A stretch of DNA of 29,389 nt from positions 1 to 29,389 of the forward strand of contig JBQTHD010000050.1 of NCBI GenBank assembly GCA_052390275.1, written 5' to 3'. The position numbers were made by a program, and so were the translations under genes. This DNA comes from JBQTHD01 sp052390275 (lineage in GTDB: Bacteria > Actinomycetota > Acidimicrobiia > Acidimicrobiales > AC-14). Of this stretch, positions 23,397-29,389 are shown piece after piece. Numbering within the stretch: position 1 is the first letter of the stretch; each line of letters begins with the position of its first letter. The notes beneath the pieces were generated by a model. The model saw only the letters and a list, made by a program, of their open reading frames with translations, made no database searches and was not told the DNA's origin.

Positions 23397-25553
23397 ATGA
23401 AGACATCGATGATCTGTGGGTTCTGCTCGGTGGGTTGCTCGCTCGACGTCCACGTCGGCGCTGATGGCCAGGCCACCAAGCTCACGCCGACGGTGGACTA
23501 TCCCGTGAATATGGGCATGGCCTGCCCCAAGGGCTGGGAAGCGCTCACCCCTCTCGCCGCCGCCGACCGAGCCACTACGCCACTGCTGCGCCACGGCCGC
23601 GGAGCGGACCTCGAACCGGTGGACTGGCCGACCGCCATCGGGGCGATGGTGGGCCGGTTCAAGGCGGTGGCCGCCGAGCACGGCCCAGAGTCCCTCGCGT
23701 TTTTGTCCACAGGCCAGATGGCCACCGAGGAGATGGCCCTGCTCGGGTCGCTGGCCAAGTTCGGCATGGGCATGGTTCACGGCGACGGAAACACCCGCCA
23801 GTGCATGGCCACCTCGGTGGTGGCCTACAAGCAGGCCTTCGGATTCGACGCTCCCCCCTATACCTACGCCGACCTGGAACTTTCCGACACCATCGTCCTG
23901 ATCGGCGCCAACCCCTGCATTGCCCACCCCATCTTGTGGGAGCGGATCTGCCGCAACCAGCACAACCCCGAGATCGTCGTCATCGACCCTCGCAGGACCG
24001 AGACCGCGGTGGCCGCCACCCAGCACTACCCGCTGCGACCCAAGAGCGACCTGTGGCTGCTCTACGGCCTGGCCCACCTGCTCATCGCCCAGGGTGAAAC
24101 GGACACCGAGTTCGTTGCCGCCAACACCACCGGCTTCGACGATTTTGCCCGCCATGTCGGGGCCTTCACGCCAGATGTGGTTTCCGCCCACACGGATCTG
24201 CCCCCCGATGCCCTGTACCTGCTGGCCTCCACCATCGCCGAAGGGGAGCGGGTGTCGTTCTGGTGGACCATGGGGGTCAACCAGAGCCATGAGGGGGTGC
24301 GGACGGCCCAGGCCATCATCAACCTGGCCCTGCTCACCGGCAACATCGGCCGGGCCGGCACCGGGGCCAACTCCATCACCGGTCAGTGCAACGCCATGGG
24401 GTCGAGGTTGTTCTCCAACACCACCAACCTGCTCGGCGGGCACGACTTTGCTCATCCGGCCCATAGGGCCAAGGTGGCTGGAATCCTGGGAATCGACCAG
24501 GACCGCATCCCGAATCAGGCGAGTTGGGCCTACGACCAGATCCTTGACGGGATCGACCAGGGAAGGATTCGCGGCCTCTGGGTGGTGGCCACCAACTCGG
24601 CCCATTCCTGGATCGACCGCAAGGTGTTGGATCGCCGGCTGGCCGCTTTGGACTTCCTGGTGGTGCAGGACATGTACTCCTCCACCGAGACGGCTCAGGT
24701 GGCCGATCTGGTTCTGCCCGCCGCCGGTTGGGGGGAGAAGGAGGGAACCTTCATCAACTCCGAGCGACGGGTTGGGCTCATCCAAAGGGTGGCCCGCGCA
24801 CCGGGGACGGCACTGTCGGACTTCGCCATCTTCAAGTTGGTGGCCGAGGGCTGGGGGGTGGGGGAGATGTTCGCTGCCTGGGACAGTCCGGAATCGGCCT
24901 TCGCCGTCCTCAAGGAGCTTTCCGCAGGGCAGCCGGCCGACATAACCGGCATCGACTCCTACGCCATGATCGACGGGCTGGGCGGAGTCCAATGGCCCTG
25001 GTCGGCGGCCGAGGCGACTCGGGCGGCGGCAGTGGTGGAGGCGGCCGGCGAGGTGGGACCCGCTGGTATGACCTCCGCCGTCGGGCCGGTTCGAGAGCGC
25101 CGGTTGTTCGAGGATGGGAAGTTCTTCCATCCCGACGGTCGGGCCAGGTTCGTGTTCGACATGCCTCGTGACCCGCCGGAGGCCACCAGCCCGGCCTACC
25201 CCTTCATCCTTCTCACCGGCCGGGGCTCGTCGAGCCAGTGGCACACCCAGACGCGCACGGCCAAGTCCCCCATGCTGCGCAGCCTCTATCCGGAGAAGCC
25301 CTACGTGGAGGTGAACCCCGACGACGCGGCCGGTCTGGGGATCACCACCAACAACTGGGTGACTGTCACCTCACCCCGCGCCTCCATGCGGGCCCGGGCC
25401 TTCGTCACCCCCACGGTTGCTGCCGGCCAACTGTTCATTCCCATGCACTACGTCGGCACCAATGCTTTGACCTTCGCCGCCTTCGACCCCCACTCCCGCC
25501 AGCCCTCCTACAAGTACTGCGCAGTTCATCTCCATCCGGCCGGCAGCGATTGA
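23397..25553 (+). CDS. Assimilatory-type nitrate reductase, molybdopterin catalytic subunit
   Basis: A 718-residue bis-MGD molybdoenzyme of the NasA/NarB/NapA type that reduces nitrate to nitrite. The N-terminal [4Fe-4S] site is Cys7, Cys10, Cys14, Cys43 (CGFCSVGC...MACPKG). Cys136 in GDGNTRQCMAT is the expected Mo ligand, which argues for nitrate reductase or formate dehydrogenase of the Cys/SeCys class rather than DMSO reductase. MGD-binding segments IGANPCIAHPILWERI, WWTMGVNQSHEG, ITGQCNAMGSRLFSNT and the C-terminal FIPMHY domain are present. Absence of a Tat signal and linkage to nirBD support assimilation. ATG 23397 gives the family's usual N-terminus; GTG 23277 would add 40 repeat-encoded residues. 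The stop codon lies in a hairpin. Confidence 0.93.
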   Translation: MKTSMICGFCSVGCSLDVHVGADGQATKLTPTVDYPVNMGMACPKGWEALTPLAAADRATTPLLRHGRGADLEPVDWPTAIGAMVGRFKAVAAEHGPESLAFLSTGQMATEEMALLGSLAKFGMGMVHGDGNTRQCMATSVVAYKQAFGFDAPPYTYADLELSDTIVLIGANPCIAHPILWERICRNQHNPEIVVIDPRRTETAVAATQHYPLRPKSDLWLLYGLAHLLIAQGETDTEFVAANTTGFDDFARHVGAFTPDVVSAHTDLPPDALYLLASTIAEGERVSFWWTMGVNQSHEGVRTAQAIINLALLTGNIGRAGTGANSITGQCNAMGSRLFSNTTNLLGGHDFAHPAHRAKVAGILGIDQDRIPNQASWAYDQILDGIDQGRIRGLWVVATNSAHSWIDRKVLDRRLAALDFLVVQDMYSSTETAQVADLVLPAAGWGEKEGTFINSERRVGLIQRVARAPGTALSDFAIFKLVAEGWGVGEMFAAWDSPESAFAVLKELSAGQPADITGIDSYAMIDGLGGVQWPWSAAEATRAAAVVEAAGEVGPAGMTSAVGPVRERRLFEDGKFFHPDGRARFVFDMPRDPPEATSPAYPFILLTGRGSSSQWHTQTRTAKSPMLRSLYPEKPYVEVNPDDAAGLGITTNNWVTVTSPRASMRARAFVTPTVAAGQLFIPMHYVGTNALTFAAFDPHSRQPSYKYCAVHLHPAGSD

Positions 25554-25564
25554 TCGCTGCCGGC
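25539..25564. terminator. Perfect 12-bp hairpin over the nitrate reductase stop codon
   Basis: Arms gccggcagcgat (25539-25550) and atcgctgccggc (25553-25564) are perfectly complementary around the TGA at 25551-25553. No U-tract follows. It closes the nitrate operon; a new promoter-like element lies 58 bases on. Confidence 0.6.
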
Positions 25565-25621
25565 GGAGAGGCCCATATTCATCCGCCGCCATGACGCCGT
25601 GCTCCACTGGCTGCGACGTCG

Positions 25622-25627
25622 TAGCCT
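25622..25627 (+). promoter_or_regulatory. TAGCCT -10-like box for the small gene pair
   Basis: TAGCCT lies nine bases before the GTG at 25637, the same hexamer and spacing as before mec. The gene has no Shine-Dalgarno, so a leaderless message is likely. Confidence 0.4.
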
Positions 25628-25636
25628 GGGCGACTC

Positions 25637-25951
25637 GTGGTTGCCGCCGTTGCCGAACACCTGGTCCGCTCCCGCTGGGGGGCGCCTCTCACGCGAGTTC
25701 GGGTCGATCTGCACGGTGTCTCCGTCTTCGGCTCCGGCGGTGAGCGAGCCCTGCTGCGATGGGAGTGGATCACCACCATCGAAGCCGATCCCTCCGGAGT
25801 GGTGGTCGGCTCGGAGGCCACCAATCTCACCCTTCCCCCGGGCTCGTTCAACCTTCCCGGGCCGGAGTTGGCCGAACGCCTCGGTAGGGCCCGGTCCATC
25901 GTGGATCGACCCGAGGTGATCGGCACCCTGGTCGAGGCGGCCGGACGATGA
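25637..25951 (+). CDS. Small protein of unknown function, all-beta character
   Basis: 104 residues with alternating short strands (RVRVDLHGVSVFGSGG, ALLRWEWITTIEADPSGVVVGS, NLTLPPGSFNLPGPELAERL), which resembles the pattern of bacterial PH-like domains, followed by a short C-terminal helix; that comparison rests on pattern only. There is no signal peptide or membrane segment. GTG 25637 has a -10-like box nine bases before it. Its stop overlaps the ATG of the next gene (ATGA), so the two small proteins are coupled. Confidence 0.75.
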   Translation: MVAAVAEHLVRSRWGAPLTRVRVDLHGVSVFGSGGERALLRWEWITTIEADPSGVVVGSEATNLTLPPGSFNLPGPELAERLGRARSIVDRPEVIGTLVEAAGR

Positions 25952-26301
25952 GCCGGTCGCCTTCGGGCCGCTTGGCTGCCGGCGTCGGCGTGGTCGTACT
26001 TTTGATGGGCCTGCTTGCGGCCGGGTCCATCCTGGCGCTGCCCATGATGGTCAACTTCGGCGACGACCCCCTGGTGCGCCTGTCACCGCTGGACACCGGT
26101 CCGTCGGCGGCCCGCAGAGAGGCGACCTGCCCCCGTCCCGGAGCGCCGGACGATCCGCTTTCACTGGTGGGCCTGGCCCGGGACCGGGCCTGCAGCGAGG
26201 AACTCGCCTACCGCCAGGCAGCCGCCGGGGCGGTTGCCGCCTTCTTCGGAGCCGGTGGGCTGCTGGTGGTCGCGGCCCGGCGCCGCGCCGCTGGCCGGTA
26301 G
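25948..26301 (+). CDS. Small two-helix membrane protein of unknown function
   Basis: 117 residues with a hydrophobic segment near the N-terminus (VGVVVLLMGLLAAGSILALPMM), an external or internal loop with two cysteines (REATCPRPG and RDRACSEE), and a second helix (AAAGAVAAFFGAGGLLVVAA) before a basic tail. The two loop cysteines might form a disulfide if the loop is outside. ATG 25948 overlaps the previous stop. The next gene starts five bases later, so it may be co-transcribed with the amino-acid importer, but nothing shows a shared task. Confidence 0.78.
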   Translation: MSRSPSGRLAAGVGVVVLLMGLLAAGSILALPMMVNFGDDPLVRLSPLDTGPSAARREATCPRPGAPDDPLSLVGLARDRACSEELAYRQAAAGAVAAFFGAGGLLVVAARRRAAGR

Positions 26302-26306
26302 AGGCG

Positions 26307-27209
26307 GTGTCCGATGCCGCTGATCTGACGACGTCGTCCGGGCTGGCAACTGAGACGTCGTTGCCTTCGGCATCGCGGGTGCCGCTGATCGCGCTTGAGA
26401 AGGTGAACAAATGGTTTGGCCCGCCGGCGTCGCCGTCGCGGCGGCAACGACGGCCGCGACGGCTGCCGGCCGGCGATGGGACCCCCGCTGGACCTCCGGC
26501 TGCGTCGTCCACCGACCGAGTGCACGCCCTCGTGGACGTGGATCTGACAGTTCCAGCAGGAGAGGTGCTGGTGGTCATCGGGCCCTCTGGCTCGGGTAAG
26601 TCCACCCTGTGCCGGGTGATCAACCGCCTGGAACCCATCGATTCGGGGCGGATTCTCATCGGCGGCCATCCGCTTCCGCTGGAGGGACGGGCCCTGGCCA
26701 AGGCCCGGGCAGGCATCGGGATGGTCTTCCAGTCCTTCAACCTGTTCGCGCACCTGAGCGCCCTGGACAACGTGACCCTCGGGCCCATCAAAGTGAAGGG
26801 CCAGGGTCGTGCCGAGGCTCGGGTCCTGGCCATGGATCTGCTGGAACGGGTGGGAATGGCCGATCGGGCCGATCGCTACCCGTCGGAACTCTCGGGCGGC
26901 CAGGCCCAGCGGGTGGCCATCGCCCGGGCATTGGCCATGGAGCCAATGCTCATGCTCTTCGATGAACCGACTTCGGCTCTGGATCCAGAGATGATCGGCG
27001 AGGTCCTCGACGTGATGGTCGCTCTGGCAGCCGAGGGCACCACGATGGTGGTGGTCACTCACGAGATGGGCTTCGCCCGGTCGGCGGCCGGGCGCATCGC
27101 CTTCATGGACTACGGCCGGGTGGTGGAGTTGGCTCCGCCCGAGCAGTTCTTCACCGCTCCTGCCACCGAGCGGGCCCGTGATTTCCTCTCGGCCATCCTG
27201 TCGCACTGA
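26307..27209 (+). CDS. gluA: Polar amino-acid ABC importer, ATP-binding protein (GluA/GlnQ type)
   Basis: A 300-residue ATPase energising import of glutamate or related amino acids. Walker A is GPSGSGKST, the Q-loop MVFQSFNLFAHL, the signature LSGGQAQRVAIARALAM, Walker B LMLFDEPTSALDPE and the switch VVTHEMGFAR, all typical of the polar amino-acid family. About 33 Arg/Pro-rich residues are inserted between VNKWFG and VHALVDV, where other members have only a few residues. The N-terminus is also about 30 residues longer than usual. GTG 26307 has GAGG only two bases away, so a start nearer VPLIALEKV (GTG around 26380) is possible. The order ATPase, binding protein, permease, permease matches gluABCD of corynebacteria; the exact amino acid is not certain. 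Confidence 0.93.
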   Translation: MSDAADLTTSSGLATETSLPSASRVPLIALEKVNKWFGPPASPSRRQRRPRRLPAGDGTPAGPPAASSTDRVHALVDVDLTVPAGEVLVVIGPSGSGKSTLCRVINRLEPIDSGRILIGGHPLPLEGRALAKARAGIGMVFQSFNLFAHLSALDNVTLGPIKVKGQGRAEARVLAMDLLERVGMADRADRYPSELSGGQAQRVAIARALAMEPMLMLFDEPTSALDPEMIGEVLDVMVALAAEGTTMVVVTHEMGFARSAAGRIAFMDYGRVVELAPPEQFFTAPATERARDFLSAILSH

Positions 27210-27236
27210 AACCCTCGACGTCGTTCTCGGACTCGC

Positions 27237-27251
27237 GGCCCCGACGGGGCC
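27237..27251. other. Hairpin GGCCCC-GAC-GGGGCC after gluA
   Basis: A perfect 6-bp GC stem with a 3-base loop, 27 bases after the gluA stop, in the 236-base gap before the binding-protein gene. No U-tract follows. It may protect or pause the message so that the binding protein is made in excess; this is inferred only from position. Confidence 0.4.
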
Positions 27252-27445
27252 TCGGCTGCCGCCGGCCATGGATGCAACCCCTGGCCAAACCGCCGCCGGT
27301 GGTGTAGGCCGTGCAGTAACCCAAAGGGGCAGGCTTCGGCTGGCCTGTTGGCCCAACGCAGGTCCCTGGGGGCGCGGCCGCTGGTGACGCCGATCGCTGG
27401 TGTGGCAAGACCGTGTTCAGATCCCACCTGACCGAAAGGAACATC

Positions 27446-28417
27446 GTGAAGCATCTCCCAGGATCAGCGTTGCCGGCCGGGCAGTTCCGCCCACGCCCGT
27501 CGCGGAGGTGGCCGTTGCTGGCCGGGGTTCTGGCCCTCCTCACGGCGGCCTGTGGCGGCGGTGATCCGAGCGTGGTGGGTTCGGGGGAGGAGGGTGGAGA
27601 GGCTGGCGAGTCCCCAGTGGCGAGCCTGCCGGTCCCCACCTTCGCCGCCGGTTCAGCCATGGCTGCCATCGCCGAGCGAGGAAAGCTGGTTGTGGGCACC
27701 AAGTTCGACCAGCCGGGCTTCGGCCTGAAGAACCCAACCAGCGGGACTCCAGAGGGTTTCGACGTGGAGATCGCCCAACTCGTGGCCGCCGCCCTTTTCG
27801 GGGGCACGCCGGAAAGTGCGGCTGGCAAGATCGAGTTCGTAGAGACGGTGACGAAGAACCGGGAGCCATTCATCGAGACCGGCAAGGTGGACATGGCCGT
27901 AGCCACCTACACCATCACCGACGCTCGCAAGGAGATCGTGGACTTCGCCGGCCCCTACTTCGCCGCCCAGCAGGACATCATGGTCAAGGCCGATGACACC
28001 GCTGTCACCAAGGTCGACGACCTAAACGGCAAGACGGTGTGCACGGTTTCAGGCTCGACCTCGGAGAAGAATCTTCGGGCCAAGGCCCCCAGCGCCGAGG
28101 TGGTGCTCTTCGACACCTACAGCGTCTGCGCCGAGGCCCTGGGCGACGGCCGGGTACAGGCGGTCACCACCGACAGCCCCATCCTCATCGGCCTGGCCAA
28201 TGCCAGCAACGGTGCCTACAAGCTGGTTCGGGCCCCATTCTCCGAGGAGCCTTACGGAATTGGGGTGTCCAAGTCCGCCGACGATTTCCGGGCCTTCATC
28301 AACGATCGTTTGGAAGCGATTTACGAATCGGGGGAGTGGGTGAGCGCCTTCGAGGCGACCCTGGGGGAGTTGGGTCTCGACACCCCGGCCCCGCCACCGG
28401 TCAACCGCTACCCCTGA
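27446..28417 (+). CDS. gluB: Amino-acid ABC importer, substrate-binding lipoprotein (GluB type)
   Basis: A 323-residue family 3 solute-binding protein that captures glutamate-like amino acids outside the cell. After a basic N-terminus, WPLLAGVLALLTAACGGG is a lipoprotein signal with lipobox TAAC and a Gly-rich tether. The fold begins at IAERGKLVVGTKFDQPGFG, then GFDVEIAQLVAAALFG, FVETVTKNREPFIETGKVDMAVATYTITDARKEIVDFAGPYF and the hinge VTTDSPILIGLA. GTG 27446 is chosen since AAAGGA lies five bases before it; the frame is open from 27413. It lies within the importer operon between ATPase and permease. Confidence 0.94.
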   Translation: MKHLPGSALPAGQFRPRPSRRWPLLAGVLALLTAACGGGDPSVVGSGEEGGEAGESPVASLPVPTFAAGSAMAAIAERGKLVVGTKFDQPGFGLKNPTSGTPEGFDVEIAQLVAAALFGGTPESAAGKIEFVETVTKNREPFIETGKVDMAVATYTITDARKEIVDFAGPYFAAQQDIMVKADDTAVTKVDDLNGKTVCTVSGSTSEKNLRAKAPSAEVVLFDTYSVCAEALGDGRVQAVTTDSPILIGLANASNGAYKLVRAPFSEEPYGIGVSKSADDFRAFINDRLEAIYESGEWVSAFEATLGELGLDTPAPPPVNRYP

Positions 28418-28439
28418 TCCCTGCGCCCGGCGGCCGACT

Positions 28440-29087
28440 ATGATCGAGATATTCGGCCAGAACTGGGCCGCGTATCTGGGGGGGCTGGCCACCACGGTGG
28501 CCCTCACCGCAACGTCGTTCGCCCTGGCCCTGGTGGTGGGGGTGGTTATCGCGGCGGCCCGGGTCAGCCCGATTCCACCGTTGCGAATGGCGGCCGCCAT
28601 CTATACCGAGGCCATCCGCAATACGCCGCTTTTGGTGCTGTTGTTCCTGTTCATCTTCGGACTGCCCAAAGTTGGAATCCAGTTCGATTTCTTCGCCTCG
28701 GCGGTGGTGGTCCTCGGCGGCTACACCGGTGCGCTGGTGGCCGAGACGGTTCGTTCCGGGATCAACACCGTGGCCGTCGGCCAGGCGGAGGCGGCCCGGG
28801 CCCTGGGTTTGACCTTTGGCCAGTCGATGCTTGGGGTGATCATGCCCCAGGCTCTGCGCCGCATGGTGGGACCACTGGGCGGCCTCCTGGTGGCCCTGAT
28901 CAAGAACTCGGCCCTGGCCTCGTTGATCTCGGTAATCGATCTGACGGCGGTGGCCGACCGGGTCACCACCGCCACCGCGCAGCCGGTGTTGGCCTTTGGC
29001 ATAGCTGGTATCGCCTACGTGGCCCTGGCCATCCCCACCGGGGTGGCCGTGGGCCGACTCCACCACCGCCTCAACCCCCAGCCCTGA
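28440..29087 (+). CDS. gluC: Amino-acid ABC importer, permease (GluC type)
   Basis: A 215-residue inner-membrane permease of the His/Glu/Gln family with about five helices. The helices include YLGGLATTVALTATSFALALVVGVV and TPLLVLLFLFIFGLP. The ATPase-contacting EAA loop is QAEAARALGLTFGQSMLGVIMPQALRRMVGPLGG. YTGALVAETVRSGINTV is the conserved segment before it. ATG 28440 is 22 bases after the binding-protein stop. It should pair with the second permease downstream. Confidence 0.95.
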   Translation: MIEIFGQNWAAYLGGLATTVALTATSFALALVVGVVIAAARVSPIPPLRMAAAIYTEAIRNTPLLVLLFLFIFGLPKVGIQFDFFASAVVVLGGYTGALVAETVRSGINTVAVGQAEAARALGLTFGQSMLGVIMPQALRRMVGPLGGLLVALIKNSALASLISVIDLTAVADRVTTATAQPVLAFGIAGIAYVALAIPTGVAVGRLHHRLNPQP

Positions 29088-29241
29088 GGCGGCGGGGGCG
29101 GCGTCCCTAACCACGACCGTTCTCCAGCCGGACATCCCGGATTTCCTGGATTTCGGCCCATCTTCAGCAAAAGCACAGGTTGAAGTCCGACCCTGTTCTG
29201 GCAGCGGTAGAAGCAGGAGGTCGCTGCAGGAGGGGGGTCGC

Positions 29242-29389
29242 TTGACCAACCGAGGTGGTGGGCAACGGGGCCGAGCAGCGTCCGGCTCGGCGGAGTTGCG
29301 CAGCGCTGGTGGCCGCTTCCGCACGGCGCTGTTCGGCCCCTATCGCCTTCTGTTGCTGGTTATGGCCCTGATTGTGAGCGTCGTGGTGG
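29242..29389 (+). CDS. Probable second permease of the importer (GluD type), 5' fragment
   Basis: Forty-nine codons are open to the window end. TTG 29242 follows GGAGG (29229-29233) by eight bases. The sequence is a 29-residue hydrophilic tail, then FRTALFGPYRLLLLVMALIVSVVV, the start of a first membrane helix. Position after the first permease makes GluD the natural guess, but no diagnostic motif is inside the window. Confidence 0.6.
   Translation, partial: MTNRGGGQRGRAASGSAELRSAGGRFRTALFGPYRLLLLVMALIVSVVV

Noticed and set aside
23364..25244. 626-codon minus-strand open frame
   Set aside because: It is a shadow of the nitrate reductase; high third-position GC leaves antisense frames open.
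29088..29241. Small gene or RNA between the two permease genes
   Set aside because: Only a ribosome-binding site and short direct repeats are visible; no coding frame or RNA fold stands out.

Overview
The window is a very GC-rich, gene-dense bacterial segment, most likely from an actinomycete (Actinomycetota). The evidence is heavy use of GTG and TTG starts, the mec-cysO-cysM cysteine cluster arranged as in mycobacteria, a gluABCD-type amino-acid importer, and TANNNT -10 motifs placed a few bases before start codons (leaderless transcripts). A deep lineage such as Acidimicrobiia would fit, but nothing in the sequence proves the class.

Positions 1-11260 (minus strand) form one tightly packed operon, read from 11260 leftwards: a GT-B glycosyltransferase, three separate proteins with an APH-like (aminoglycoside/choline/maltokinase-type) kinase fold, a GT4 glycosyltransferase fused to another APH-like kinase, and an ABC exporter whose C-terminus carries a long linker and what looks like the start of a further APH-like lobe, cut by the window edge. 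Most junctions are 1-4 nt stop/start overlaps. I know of no named pathway with this composition. It looks like a machine that glycosylates, phosphorylates and exports an unknown molecule, and it is the best candidate here for an undescribed system. One of the kinases has lost the catalytic Asp (HGS in place of HGD).

Positions 11261-11713 are a divergent intergenic region with a 3 x 15-nt tandem repeat and a 16-nt palindrome. Positions 11714-15401 (plus) hold a two-gene unit: a lipoprotein subtilase fused to a von Willebrand A domain, overlapping a polytopic membrane protein of unknown function.

Positions 15528-16509 (minus) hold smpB followed 22 nt later by ssrA (tmRNA), then a strong hairpin: the trans-translation pair. 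Divergent from smpB is mec-cysO-cysM (16536-18387), cysteine synthesis from O-phosphoserine with a sulfur-carrier protein. CysO here has seven residues beyond its GlyGly.

Positions 18544-25553 (plus) are a nitrate-assimilation operon: nirB, nirD, a DmsB-DmsC-like fusion (four 4Fe-4S clusters plus membrane anchor) and a cytoplasmic-type molybdopterin nitrate reductase, closed by a perfect 12-bp hairpin over the last stop codon. Positions 25637-26301 are two small unknown genes. Positions 26307 to the end carry an amino-acid ABC importer in the order ATPase, binding lipoprotein, permease, second permease (cut by the edge).

Short tandem repeats with periods of 12, 15 or 18 nt occur at five places, inside genes and in leaders, and seem to be a habit of this genome.
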